From Nonomuraea candida (GTDB lineage Bacteria; Actinomycetota; Actinomycetes; Streptosporangiales; Streptosporangiaceae), in NCBI RefSeq assembly GCF_000725485.1, contig NZ_JOAG01000018.1, positions 62,001 through 126,000 on the forward strand: DNA of 64,000 bases. The letters run 5' to 3'. The notes beneath the pieces were generated by a model. That model worked only from the letters and a program-made list of their open reading frames with translations. It did not search any database and was not told the DNA's origin. How positions within the stretch are numbered: position 1 is the first letter of the stretch; each line of letters opens with the position of its first letter. This document shows, piece by piece, positions 18,596-27,986 of this stretch. The position numbers and the translations under genes are program-made.

Positions 18596-18612
18596 TCCTG
18601 ATCGGGGGTTGC

Positions 18613-19764
18613 ATGTCAGACAGAACCACCATCGGCGTGGGCATGATCGGCTACGCGTTCATGGGCCGTGTCCACTCCCAAGCCTGGAGGAGCGTCGGAG
18701 CCTTCTTCGACCTGCCGCTGGCGCCGCGCATGGCGGTGCTCGCGGGCCGGTCCAAGGAGCGCACCGAGGCCGCCGCCGCGCAGCTCGGCTGGGCCGACAT
18801 CGAGACGGACTGGAGAGAGCTGGTCAAGCGCGACGACGTGCAGATCGTCGACATCTGCACGCCGGGCGACTCCCACGCGGAGATCGCCATCGCCGCGCTG
18901 CAGGCCGGCAAGCACGTGATCTGCGAGAAACCGCTGGCCAACACCGTCGCCGAGGCCGAGGCCATGGTGGCGGCCGCGGCCGGCGCACCGGGTAAGAGCA
19001 TGGTGGCCTTCAACTACCGGCGGGTGCCCGCGATCGCGCTCGCCCGCCGGTACGTCGAGGAGGGGCGGATCGGCGAGATCAGGCACGTGCGGGCCCAGTA
19101 CCTGCAGGACTGGATCGTCGACCCCGAGTTCCCGCTGGTCTGGCGGCTGCAGAAGGACAAGGCCGGCTCCGGCGCGCTCGGCGACATCGGCGCGCACATC
19201 GTCGACGCCGCCCAGTTCATCACCGGGCAGCACCTGCTGGGCGTCTCGGCGCTGACGGAGACGTTCGTCAAGGAGCGCCCGCTGGCGGCGGAGTCCGCCG
19301 GGCTCGGCGCGACCGCCTCCGACGCCAAGGGCGAGGTCACGGTCGACGACGCCGCCCTGTTCATCGGGCGGATGTCGGACGGCGCGCTGGCCTCGTTCGA
19401 GGCGACCCGTTTCGCCAACGGGCGCAAGAACGCGATGCGCATCGAGCTCAACGGCTCGCGTGGCAGCCTGGCCTTCGACTTCGAGGCCATGAACGAGCTG
19501 TGGTTCAGCGCGGGCGGCGGCGGCTTCGAGCGCATCCTGGTCACCGAGCCCGACCACCCGTACGTCGGCGCCTGGTGGCCGCCCGGCCACGGCCTCGGCT
19601 ACGAGCACACGTTCACCCACGAGATCAAGGACTTCCTGGAAGCGGTCGCCACCGGCGCCGACCCGTCCCCGTCGTTCGCCGACGGGCTGCGGGTGCAGCG
19701 GGTGCTGGAGGCGGTCGAGCGCAGCGCGGCTGACGGCAGCCGCTACACGAACGTGGAGGATTGA
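18613..19764 (+). CDS. Gfo/Idh/MocA family oxidoreductase
   Basis: 383 residues from ATG at 18613. An N-terminal Rossmann domain ([18 protein letters not shown]), the family EKP motif ([15 protein letters not shown]) and the substrate-domain motif [17 protein letters not shown] identify a Gfo/Idh/MocA dehydrogenase, which oxidises or reduces a hydroxyl of a sugar, inositol or glycoside with NAD(P). It follows the ABC importer and overlaps the isomerase-like gene by one base, so both probably act on the imported compound. Confidence 0.9.
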   Translation: MSDRTTIGVGMIGYAFMGRVHSQAWRSVGAFFDLPLAPRMAVLAGRSKERTEAAAAQLGWADIETDWRELVKRDDVQIVDICTPGDSHAEIAIAALQAGKHVICEKPLANTVAEAEAMVAAAAGAPGKSMVAFNYRRVPAIALARRYVEEGRIGEIRHVRAQYLQDWIVDPEFPLVWRLQKDKAGSGALGDIGAHIVDAAQFITGQHLLGVSALTETFVKERPLAAESAGLGATASDAKGEVTVDDAALFIGRMSDGALASFEATRFANGRKNAMRIELNGSRGSLAFDFEAMNELWFSAGGGGFERILVTEPDHPYVGAWWPPGHGLGYEHTFTHEIKDFLEAVATGADPSPSFADGLRVQRVLEAVERSAADGSRYTNVED

Positions 19765-20768
19765 TGCGACCAGTCACACTGTTCACCGGGCAGTGGGCCG
19801 ACCTGCCGTTCGAGGAGGTGTGCCGGCTGGCGGCCGAATGGGGCTACGACGGGCTGGAGATCGCCTGCTCGGGCGACCACTTCGACGTGGCGCAGGCCGT
19901 GGCCGACCCCTCGTACGTGGAGCAGAAGCGCGAGCAGCTCGACAAGCACGGCCTGAAGGTGTGGACGATCTCCAACCACCTGGTCGGCCAGGCCGTCTGC
20001 GACCACCCCATCGACGCCCGTCACAAGGCCATCCTCCCGGCGCGCATCTGGGGCAACGGCGACCCCGAGTCCGTGCGCCAGGCGGCGGCCGAGGACATGA
20101 AGAACACCGCCCGCGCCGCCGCGCTGCTCGGCGTGGACACCGTGGTGGGCTTCACGGGCTCGTCGATCTGGCACACCGTGGCCATGTTCCCGCCGGTGCC
20201 CGCCTCCATGATCGACGCCGGCTACCAGGACTTCGCCGACCGCTGGAACCCCATCCTCGACGTCTTCGACGAGGTGGGCGTGCGCTTCGCCCACGAGGTG
20301 CACCCCAGCGAGATCGCCTACGACTATCACACCACCGTGCGCACCCTGGAGGCCATCGGCCACCGCCCGGCGTTCGGCCTGAACTGGGACCCCTCCCACA
20401 TGGTCTGGCAGGACCTCGACCCGGTGGGCTTCATCCTGGACTTCAAGGACCGCATCTACCACGTGGACTGCAAGGACACCCGGGTGCGGGTCGGCGACGG
20501 CCGCAAGGGCCGCCTGTCGTCGCACCTGCCGTGGGCCGACATGCGCCGGGGCTGGGACTTCGTCTCGACCGGGCGCGGCGACGTGCCGTGGGAGGACTGC
20601 TTCCGCGCGCTGAACGCGATCGGCTACGAGGGCCCCATCTCGATCGAGTGGGAGGACGCCGGGATGGACCGGCTCGACGGGGCCAAGGAGGCGCTGGCCT
20701 ACATCCGCCGCCTCAACGCCATCACCCCGCCCGCCACGGCCTTCGACGCCGCCTTCTCCACCGAGTAG
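19764..20768 (+). CDS. Sugar phosphate isomerase/epimerase family protein (xylose isomerase-like TIM barrel)
   Basis: 334 residues from ATG at 19764 (GGAGG eight bases upstream). AP-endonuclease-2/TIM-barrel features with probable metal ligands: EVHPSE, NWDPSHM, HVDCKD and SIEWEDAG. Members paired with Gfo/Idh enzymes include inosose dehydratase-like and keto-sugar-processing enzymes. The exact reaction is not deducible. It is the last gene of the ROK operon, followed by a 10-bp tandem repeat and a strong terminator. Confidence 0.88.
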   Translation: MRPVTLFTGQWADLPFEEVCRLAAEWGYDGLEIACSGDHFDVAQAVADPSYVEQKREQLDKHGLKVWTISNHLVGQAVCDHPIDARHKAILPARIWGNGDPESVRQAAAEDMKNTARAAALLGVDTVVGFTGSSIWHTVAMFPPVPASMIDAGYQDFADRWNPILDVFDEVGVRFAHEVHPSEIAYDYHTTVRTLEAIGHRPAFGLNWDPSHMVWQDLDPVGFILDFKDRIYHVDCKDTRVRVGDGRKGRLSSHLPWADMRRGWDFVSTGRGDVPWEDCFRALNAIGYEGPISIEWEDAGMDRLDGAKEALAYIRRLNAITPPATAFDAAFSTE

Positions 20769-20789
20769 CACCGAGTAGCACCGAGTAGC
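20760..20789 (+). repeat. 10-bp tandem repeat spanning a stop codon
   Basis: ACCGAGTAGC is repeated three times exactly. The first TAG (20766-20768) is the stop of the isomerase-like gene; the two extra copies give in-line spare stop-containing units before the terminator. Confidence 0.85.
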
Positions 20790-20795
20790 ACCTCC

Positions 20796-20849
20796 GTGGG
20801 GCCGTCTGCCACGCGAACGGCCCCACCACCCACCTCCCGCCCCGGGAGG
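20796..20849. terminator. Tandem hairpins between convergent genes
   Basis: Hairpin 1: GTGGGGCCGT (20796-20805) / ACGGCCCCAC (20817-20826), perfect 10-bp stem, 11-base loop. Hairpin 2: CCTCCCG (20833-20839) / CGGGAGG (20843-20849), 7-bp stem, 3-base loop. They lie between the end of the ROK operon and the end of the convergent alcohol dehydrogenase gene, so they can stop transcription from both sides. Confidence 0.8.
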
Positions 20850-20871
20850 CCGGGGAGGCTCCGGGCCCGGG

Positions 20872-21960
20872 TCAGTCCATGAGGACGATCTGGCGGAGGA
20901 CCTCGCCGCCGCGCAGGGCCTCCACGGCGTCGTTGAGGTCGGCCAGGCGGATGCGGGAGCTGATCATGGACTCCAGGTCGAGCAGGCCGGACTTGTGGAG
21001 CTTGGCGAAGTACGGGAAGTCGTGGCGCACGTCCGACTCGCCGTACAGGCTGGCCTTGAGGGTCTTGCCCTCGAAGAGCAGGCTGAAGGCCGAGATCGAG
21101 ACCATGTCGTCCATCGCGCCCGCCCCGACCACGATCACGTCGCCGCCCTGCCGGGTGAGCTGCCAGGCGCTCTGGATGGTGGCCGACTTGCCGACGACCT
21201 CGAAGCCGTAGTCGAAGCCGCTGCCGCCGGTGAGCTCCTGCAGCGCCCCGGGGACCTGCTCGGGCGTCACCGCGTGCGTGGCCCCGACCTTCCTGGCCAG
21301 CTCGTGCTTGGACTCCAGCGGGTCGATCGCGAGGATCGTCCTGGCGCCGGAGAGCCGGGCGCCCTGGATGACGGACAGGCCGACGCCGCCGCAGCCGATG
21401 ACCGCGACGGTGGAGCCCGGGCGCACCTTGGCGGTGTTGAGCACGGCGCCGACGCCGGTCGTGATGCCGCAGCCGATCAGGGCCGCCGCCTCCCACGGCA
21501 GGTCGTCGTCCACCTTGATCGCGCCCTGCCAGGGGACGAGGATCTCCTCCGCCCAGGTGCCGCAGCCGGCCATCCCGAACGCCGTCGCGTCGTCGCCGCC
21601 GAAGCGGAAGTTGCCCTTGCTGAACGACTCGACGACGTACTTCATGCACATGTACGGCTGGCCGCCCACGCACAGCTCGCACTCCTGGCAGGCCGGGCGC
21701 CAGCTGATGACGACGTGGTCGCCGGGCTTGACGGACGTGACGTGCTCGCCCACCTCGACGACCTCGCCCGCGCCCTCGTGGCCGAGGATGAGCGGAACGG
21801 GCTGGGGCAGCACGCCGGACATGGCCGACAGGTCCGAGTGGCACACGCCCGTGGCCCTGATGCGCACGCGCACCTCCGCGGGCCCGGTGGGGGCCAGGGT
21901 CACGTCGTCGCGGATGTCGAGCTTGTCGTTGCCTACGGCGTGCAGGATCGCGGCGCGCAT
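20872..21960 (-). CDS. Zn-dependent alcohol dehydrogenase (class III-like MDR)
   Basis: 362 residues from ATG at 21960 (GGAGGA upstream). Catalytic zinc ligands are visible in GVCHSD and LGHEGAGEV; the structural-zinc cysteines are in CQECELCVGGQPYMC. The Rossmann motif is VIGCGGVGLSVIQGA. It resembles the long-chain or NDMA-type alcohol dehydrogenases of mycobacteria. It lies 26 bases after the ferredoxin gene and probably shares a transcript with ferredoxin and PPOX genes behind a perfect KstR site, so it may oxidise the sterol C26 alcohol (inference). Confidence 0.9.
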   Translation of the reverse strand: MRAAILHAVGNDKLDIRDDVTLAPTGPAEVRVRIRATGVCHSDLSAMSGVLPQPVPLILGHEGAGEVVEVGEHVTSVKPGDHVVISWRPACQECELCVGGQPYMCMKYVVESFSKGNFRFGGDDATAFGMAGCGTWAEEILVPWQGAIKVDDDLPWEAAALIGCGITTGVGAVLNTAKVRPGSTVAVIGCGGVGLSVIQGARLSGARTILAIDPLESKHELARKVGATHAVTPEQVPGALQELTGGSGFDYGFEVVGKSATIQSAWQLTRQGGDVIVVGAGAMDDMVSISAFSLLFEGKTLKASLYGESDVRHDFPYFAKLHKSGLLDLESMISSRIRLADLNDAVEALRGGEVLRQIVLMD

Positions 21961-21986
21961 TCGGGGTTCCTCCTCGTGCCTGGGGG

Positions 21987-22178
21987 CTATTCCTCGAGGG
22001 ACAGAGCGGCTTTCGGGCAGGACCTGACCGCGTGGCGGACGCGGTCCAGCATCTCGGGGGGTGGTTCGGGCAGCAGGATGTGCAGCTGGTCGTCGTCGTC
22101 CACCTCGAACACTTCCGGCGCGAGCCCCATGCACACGGCGTTGGCCTCGCAGACCAGCTCGTCCACCTTGATTTTCAT
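21987..22178 (-). CDS. 3Fe-4S ferredoxin
   Basis: 63 residues from ATG at 22178. The cluster cysteines are C10 and C16 (CEANAVC) and C54 (SCPKAAL); the fourth cysteine of a 4Fe-4S site is absent, giving the CxxxxxC...CP pattern of 3Fe-4S ferredoxins that feed electrons to actinobacterial cytochromes P450. No P450 is adjacent; the CYP125-like gene at 31674-32858 is the best local partner and also has a KstR-type promoter. No strong ribosome site, suggesting coupling to an upstream gene or leaderless expression. Confidence 0.88.
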   Translation of the reverse strand: MKIKVDELVCEANAVCMGLAPEVFEVDDDDQLHILLPEPPPEMLDRVRHAVRSCPKAALSLEE

Positions 22179-22278
22179 CGGGATCGCGGCGTGCGGCCGG
22201 GGGACCGGTCGCCCGCCGCCCCTCCTCTCGAAAACAGTATGGAAAAGTATCGGTGACGCCGGGGGTGCGGGATCGGCG

Positions 22279-23462
<1,184 letters not shown>

Positions 23463-23495
23463 CCGGTCCACCGCCACGCCGTGCGGTGCGGCGGG

Positions 23496-24611
23496 TCAGT
23501 AGCGGTGGCGGCGGGTCCAGGAGCGGCGGGTCTGCGACTGCCAGCTCCGGAAGTCCTCGTGCGTGTGCGCCTCGTGGCCGAGCGCGATCAGCGCCCGGTC
23601 GGTCCACGACGCCGCCTCCTCCGGGTCGGCGCCGGCCAGGATCGGCGCCGCCCGCGCGGCGTGCTCGGGCAGGTCGCCCGAGCGCAGCCGCGCCGCCACC
23701 GCGAACGCGCACCCCTGCGCCAGGTACGCGCGGAAGCCGTCGGACCCGGCCCGCTCCGTCAGCCACCACAGCTCGTCGGCCTCGGCCCCGCCGGTGTACG
23801 CCGCCGCGAACCCGACCCCGCTCCACAGGTCGGCCCGCCGCGGGATGGCGTACCCGCCGATCCTGGCCGAGACGTCGTCGGGCGCGCCGCACTCGTGGTA
23901 CCAGAGCAGCCGCCCCAGCCCCTGGTCGAACACCGCGCAGTGCGCCCGGGTCAGCAGGTCGGGCATGGTGCGCTCGCCCACCATGCGGTCGGCCTTGGAC
24001 AGGCTCCACTGGAAGCCGAAGCCGTCCACGGCCAGCCAGCGCAGCAGCGGGTGTGCCCGCCGCGCGCCCCACAGCGGGCGCAGCCGCAGCAGCGCGTACG
24101 CGCGGCCGGCGCCGAGGTAGGCGGCGTGGCGGTGATGCTGGGCGGGGCCGGCCAGTAGCTCGTGAAGGCGCCGGCCCCGGGTCAGGGTGAGCAGGTCGAG
24201 CGTCGTGCAGGCGGCCGCCGCCCCCTCGTAGGCGAAGGGCCGCTGGTCCCGCGGGAGCTCCTCGACCTTCTCGACTTCTCGTGACATCACCGCGTTGTAG
24301 CCGAAGACGTACGATCGCTCGGACGTGGTGAAGACCGTCCGCGCGGCGCCGCCCCTGTGCCGGAACCTGCGCCGGCCCAGGTCGGCCTCCATCGGGTCCT
24401 TGGTCAGCAGCCGCCGCAGCCCCCTGGGCCTGGAGAGCACCGGCCCCTGTGCGGGACCCGGTGCCGGCTCCTGTGCCGGCTCCTGTGCCGGCTCCTGTGC
24501 CGGTCCCTCTGCCGGTCCCTCTGCCGGTCCCTCTGCCGGTCCCTCTGCCGGTCCCTCTGTCGGCTCGGTCCTGACCTGGTCCAAGAACGATGGTGTGCCC
24601 GTGTCGCCCAC
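23496..24611 (-). CDS. DUF1702 family protein with N-terminal tetrapeptide repeats
   Basis: 371 residues from GTG at 24611 (GGGGAAG upstream). The N-terminus carries about eight repeats of EGPA or QEPA encoded by a 12-bp minisatellite. From residue 75 on the protein matches DUF1702 (SYVFGYNAVMS, PFAYEGAAAACTTLDLL, HHRHAAYLGAGRAYALLRL, AVDGFGFQWSLSKAD). DUF1702 members occur in enediyne clusters and in many actinobacteria without a known activity. The repeat tail is probably disordered. It lies downstream of the alpha/alpha-barrel, methyltransferase and GT4 genes on the same strand, but 118 bases and a terminator separate them. Confidence 0.75.
   Translation of the reverse strand: MGDTGTPSFLDQVRTEPTEGPAEGPAEGPAEGPAEGPAQEPAQEPAQEPAPGPAQGPVLSRPRGLRRLLTKDPMEADLGRRRFRHRGGAARTVFTTSERSYVFGYNAVMSREVEKVEELPRDQRPFAYEGAAAACTTLDLLTLTRGRRLHELLAGPAQHHRHAAYLGAGRAYALLRLRPLWGARRAHPLLRWLAVDGFGFQWSLSKADRMVGERTMPDLLTRAHCAVFDQGLGRLLWYHECGAPDDVSARIGGYAIPRRADLWSGVGFAAAYTGGAEADELWWLTERAGSDGFRAYLAQGCAFAVAARLRSGDLPEHAARAAPILAGADPEEAASWTDRALIALGHEAHTHEDFRSWQSQTRRSWTRRHRY
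24463..24558. repeat. 12-bp coding minisatellite in the DUF1702 gene
   Basis: Eight in-frame 12-base units: three of GCCGGCTCCTGT followed by five of GCCGGTCCCTCT. They encode the EGPA/QEPA repeats on the minus strand. The unit length is a multiple of three, so copy-number change keeps the frame. Confidence 0.9.
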
Positions 24612-24703
24612 GCTTCCCCCGAAGACGCCTCGTACATCACTCAGAAGCTAATGAGCCCGCTGAGCGACGCATCGGCGGCGCACCGGCCCGTCCCGGCAAA
24701 GAA

Positions 24704-24725
24704 CCCGCAAAAGCGGTTGTGCGGG
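24704..24725 (-). terminator. Hairpin after the alpha/alpha-barrel gene
   Basis: CCCGCA (24704-24709) / TGCGGG (24720-24725), 6-bp stem with a 10-base loop, directly after the stop at 24730 on the minus strand and followed on that strand by TTCTTTG. Confidence 0.55.
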
Positions 24726-24729
24726 CGGC

Positions 24730-25773
24730 TCAGAGCCCCTCGGTGCGCACCGCGGCGCAGCCGCAGACCTCAGGGTCGGACACGGCGGTCCCGTTGATGT
24801 CGCGGAACAGCCCGCTGCCGGGCGAGAGCCCGAGCAGCGCGTCGGCCGCCAGCACCACGGCGGCGGCGGTGTAGCCGGAGCGCTCGTGCGGGAAGTGCTT
24901 GCGGTTGGCGAACTGCCAGCCGGTCCAGTACGAGCCGTCGTCGTGCCGCAGGTGCTGCATGTCGGCGAAGAGCGCACGGGCCCGTTCGCCGTCGCCCAGG
25001 GCGTCGAGCGCCAGCACCAGCTCGCACGTCTCGGCCCCCGTCACCCACGGCTGGTCCGACACGCAGCGGATGCCCAGCCCCGGCACCACGAACGTGGCCC
25101 ACTCGCGCTCCAGCAGCTCGAACGCCTGCGGCCCGCGCACCGCGCCGCCGAGCACCGGGTAGTACCAGTCCATGGAGAAGCGGCTCTTGTCCGCGAACGC
25201 CTCGGGGTGGGCCGACAGCACGTGGGCCAGCCGGTCGGCGGCCAGCTCCCAGTGCGGCTGCGGGTCGCCCAGGTGGTCGGCGAGCAGCACGCCGCAGCGC
25301 AGCCCCTGGTGGATGGAGGAGCAGCCGGTCAGCAGCGCGTACGTCGCCGGCGTGCCGTGCGCGTCGCGCTCCCAGACGATCTCGCCCCGCTCGGTCTGCA
25401 GCCCGGCCACGTAGTCGAGCGCGGCCTTGACCATCGGCCAGCTCTCCTCGGCGAAGGCCCGGTCGCCGGTGACGAGAAGGTGGTGCCAGACGCCGACGGC
25501 GATGTAGGCGGCGTGGTTGCTCTCGCCGCCCCGCTCCGTGGGCACGCCGTCCACCAGCTTCATCGGCCAGGAGCCGTCGGCGCGCTGGTGGCGGGCCAGC
25601 CAGGCGTAGCCGCGGCGCACCGGCTCGGCCAGGCCCGCGACCGACATCGCCATCAGGCACTCGACGTGGTTCCACGCGTCGACGTGGCCCTCGGGCCAGG
25701 GCACGCCGCCGTCGTCCTGCTGGATCGCCGCGATGCTCTCGGCCGTGCGCACGACCTCCGCGCGGGAGATCAT
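24730..25773 (-). CDS. Prenyltransferase/terpene-cyclase-like alpha/alpha-barrel protein
   Basis: 347 residues from ATG at 25773, overlapping the upstream methyltransferase by four bases (ATGA). It has repeated helical hairpins with the pattern QDDGGVPW, RADGSWPMK, HDDGSYWTG, like the QW-type repeats of the squalene-cyclase/prenyltransferase (alpha6/alpha6) fold. The DxDD acid motif of cyclases is not seen, so catalysis is uncertain; it may bind a glycan or lipid-linked sugar instead. It is the third gene of a GT4-methyltransferase-barrel operon. Confidence 0.75.
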   Translation of the reverse strand: MISRAEVVRTAESIAAIQQDDGGVPWPEGHVDAWNHVECLMAMSVAGLAEPVRRGYAWLARHQRADGSWPMKLVDGVPTERGGESNHAAYIAVGVWHHLLVTGDRAFAEESWPMVKAALDYVAGLQTERGEIVWERDAHGTPATYALLTGCSSIHQGLRCGVLLADHLGDPQPHWELAADRLAHVLSAHPEAFADKSRFSMDWYYPVLGGAVRGPQAFELLEREWATFVVPGLGIRCVSDQPWVTGAETCELVLALDALGDGERARALFADMQHLRHDDGSYWTGWQFANRKHFPHERSGYTAAAVVLAADALLGLSPGSGLFRDINGTAVSDPEVCGCAAVRTEGL

Positions 25774-26480
25774 GGCTTCCTGACGTAGAGGACCACGCTC
25801 TTGCCGATGATCGGGTTGAGCACGGCCTCGGCGATCCGGGTCGCGGCGGGACGCTTCATGATGTCCCAGACCAGCAGCTCGTGGTAGGCCTTGGCGAGAG
25901 GGTGCTCGTCGTTGTTGACCCCCACCGCGCACTTGATCCACCAGTAGGGCGCGTGCAGGCCGTGAGCGTGGTGGTGCGGGCCGATCTCGAAGCCGACGGA
26001 CTTCAGCTTGGCCGACAGCTCGGCGAGGGTGTAGATGCGCACGTGACCGCCGGGGGCGGTGTGGTAGTCCTCGTCCAGGGCCCAGCAGATGCGCTCGGGC
26101 AGGAAGCTCGGCACGGTCACGGCGGCGGTGCCGCCCGGCTTGAGCACGCGGAAGATCTCCCGCATGGCGGTCATGTCGTCGGGGATGTGCTCCAGCACCT
26201 CGGCCGCGATGACCCGGTCGAAGGCGTCGTCGTCGAACGGCATGTCCAGCGCCGTGCCCTGGACGGTCTCCCCGGTGGCGCCCTCGGGCACCTCGCCCGC
26301 CTTGTCCATCGCCGTGAACATGGCCGCCACGCCGTCCAGCTCCGACTGGTCCATGTCGAACGCGATCACGTCCGCCCCCCGGCGCAGCACCTCGAACGCG
26401 TGCCGGCCGCCGCCGCAGCCCAGGTCGAGCACGCGCACGCCGGGCCCGACGGGCAGCCGGGCGAAGTCCACGGTCAGCAC
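25770..26480 (-). CDS. Class I SAM-dependent methyltransferase
   Basis: 236 residues from GTG at 26480 (GAGGAGAGG upstream). It begins almost directly with the SAM site: VRVLDLGCGGGRHAFEVLRRG, then the acidic residue in IAFDMDQSE and motif post-I/II LDMPFDDDAFDRVIAAEVLEH. UbiE/BioC-like methyltransferase family 11. It sits between the GT4 gene (gap three bases) and the barrel-protein gene (overlap four), so it most likely methylates the sugar or lipid product of that operon. Substrate unknown. Confidence 0.85.
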   Translation of the reverse strand: MLTVDFARLPVGPGVRVLDLGCGGGRHAFEVLRRGADVIAFDMDQSELDGVAAMFTAMDKAGEVPEGATGETVQGTALDMPFDDDAFDRVIAAEVLEHIPDDMTAMREIFRVLKPGGTAAVTVPSFLPERICWALDEDYHTAPGGHVRIYTLAELSAKLKSVGFEIGPHHHAHGLHAPYWWIKCAVGVNNDEHPLAKAYHELLVWDIMKRPAATRIAEAVLNPIIGKSVVLYVRKP

Positions 26481-26483
26481 TGG

Positions 26484-27734
26484 TCAGCCTCTCCTCTTGT
26501 GGTTCTCGATGGCCTCGCGGTACGCCTCGACGGTGCGCTTGGCCACGGCGTGCCAGGTGTAGCGCTCCATGGCGCGGTCATATCCCGCCTTGCCCACCCG
26601 TTCGCGCTCCTCGGGCGAGTCGTGCAGCCGGCGCAGCGCCGCGGCCAGCTCCTCGGCGTCGCCGGGCGGCACCTGCACGGCCGCGTCGCCGACGACCTCG
26701 GGCAGCGCGCCCGTGCGGCTGGCGACCAGGGGCGTGCCGCAGGCCATGTGCTCGACGGCGGGCAGCGAGAAGCCCTCGTAGAGGGAGGGCACGACCGAGA
26801 TCTCCGAGGTGGCGATCAGCTCGCCCAGCTCGTCGTCGGAGATGCCGTGCACGAAGCGCACCCGGTCCTGCAGCGACAGCTCCTGGACGAGCTGCTCGGT
26901 CGGGCCGCCGGGGGTGGGCCGGCTGACGACGGTGAGGTTCACGTCGCGCTCGGTGGCCAGCTTGGCCACGGCGCGCAGCAGCGTCGCGACGCCCTTCATG
27001 GGGGAGTCGGCGCTGGCCACGGCCACGATCGAGCCCTTGCGCCGGGGCTTGTCCGGGCGCGGGTGGAAGTAGCGGGTGTCCACGCCGAGCGGGATCAGGC
27101 GCATGTTCGCCTGGGGGACGTTGAAGTCGCGGTGGATGTCGGCCAGCGACGACTCGCTGACGGTCAGGATCGGGCTCAGCCGGGGCGCGACGCGGGACTG
27201 CATCTTCACGAAGCCGTACCAGCGGCGCATGCTCAGCCTCTTGGCGCCCTGGGCGGCCTCCAGCTCGATGCGGCGGTCCACGCTGATGGGGTGGTGGATG
27301 GTGCCGACCACGGGGAAGAGCTTCTGGATGCCGAGCAGGCCGTAGCCGAGGGTCTGGTTGTCCTGGACGACGTCGAAGTCGCCGACGCGCTTCTTCAGCT
27401 CGCGGTAGGCGCGCAGCGTGAACGTCAGCGGCTCGGGGAACCCGGCGGTCCACATGGTGCCGACTTCCAGCACGTCGATCCAGTCGCGGTATTCGCTCAG
27501 CGCCGGCGTCCTGAACGGGTCCTCGTCGCGGTAGAGGTCGAGGCTGGGCACCTTCCGCAGGATGACGCCCTCGTCCAGCTCCGGATAGGGCTGGCCGGAG
27601 AACACCTCGACGTGGTGCCCGAGCGCGACCAGCTCCCGGCTCAGGTGGCGGAGGTAGACCCCCTGACCGCCACAGGTGGGCTTGCTGCGGTAGGACAGAA
27701 GCGCGATCCGCAGCCTTCGCTCCGGCACGGACAC
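26484..27734 (-). CDS. Glycosyltransferase family 4 protein
   Basis: 416 residues from GTG at 27734 (GGAG about seven bases upstream); an ATG at 27770 would add 12 residues but lacks a ribosome site. GT-B fold: the glycine-rich N-terminal motif PTCGGQGVYLRHLSREL, then the C-terminal donor-binding motif SLYEGFSLPAVEHMACGTPLVAS with the conserved EX7E glutamates. It transfers a nucleotide-sugar residue to a glycan or lipid acceptor at the cytoplasmic membrane side. First gene of an operon with a methyltransferase and a barrel protein, divergent from gmd, whose product is a possible donor precursor (inference). Confidence 0.85.
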   Translation of the reverse strand: MSVPERRLRIALLSYRSKPTCGGQGVYLRHLSRELVALGHHVEVFSGQPYPELDEGVILRKVPSLDLYRDEDPFRTPALSEYRDWIDVLEVGTMWTAGFPEPLTFTLRAYRELKKRVGDFDVVQDNQTLGYGLLGIQKLFPVVGTIHHPISVDRRIELEAAQGAKRLSMRRWYGFVKMQSRVAPRLSPILTVSESSLADIHRDFNVPQANMRLIPLGVDTRYFHPRPDKPRRKGSIVAVASADSPMKGVATLLRAVAKLATERDVNLTVVSRPTPGGPTEQLVQELSLQDRVRFVHGISDDELGELIATSEISVVPSLYEGFSLPAVEHMACGTPLVASRTGALPEVVGDAAVQVPPGDAEELAAALRRLHDSPEERERVGKAGYDRAMERYTWHAVAKRTVEAYREAIENHKRRG

Positions 27735-27802
27735 CCCTTTCTCCGCCGGTAGGGCCCTGAGATCGGGCATGTACCGTGAAAGATGACCTTAGTGCGAGAA
27801 GG

Positions 27803-27816
27803 CTACCATTCGGTAG
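27803..27816. promoter_or_regulatory. Small palindrome in the GT4/gmd divergent region
   Basis: CTACC (27803-27807), ATTC, GGTAG (27812-27816): a perfect 5-bp dyad about 70 bases upstream of the GT4 start. Candidate operator or -10 region element for the GT4 operon. Confidence 0.3.
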
Positions 27817-27891
27817 GTCGGCTGGAATTGTTCACAACGGCCGCCGCAGGGCGTGCGAACTGCGACGTTGCCGTAACCGAGCGTTGTTCGG

Positions 27892-27905
27892 TGGAACGTG
27901 TTCTA
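27892..27905. promoter_or_regulatory. Perfect KstR-type operator upstream of gmd
   Basis: TGGAACGTGTTCTA fits TnnAACnnGTTnnA at all fixed positions. It lies 82 bases before the gmd start at 27987 and on the far side of the GT4 promoter. An unexpected place for a steroid-regulon site. Confidence 0.55.
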
Positions 27906-27986
27906 TGCCACTTGGTGTGTTGTCGAGGTGCTTAGCTGTACATTCCCGTCTCAAAGGGATGGGGTAGGCGATAGTTGGAGGACCCC

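Noticed and set aside
18580..18600. TTCGAATCC resembling a tRNA T-arm
   Set aside because: It lies in the last codons of the substrate-binding protein gene and has no surrounding tRNA stems.
22220..22260. A KstR-like element before the ferredoxin gene
   Set aside because: Only the GTT half is recognisable; too weak to list.
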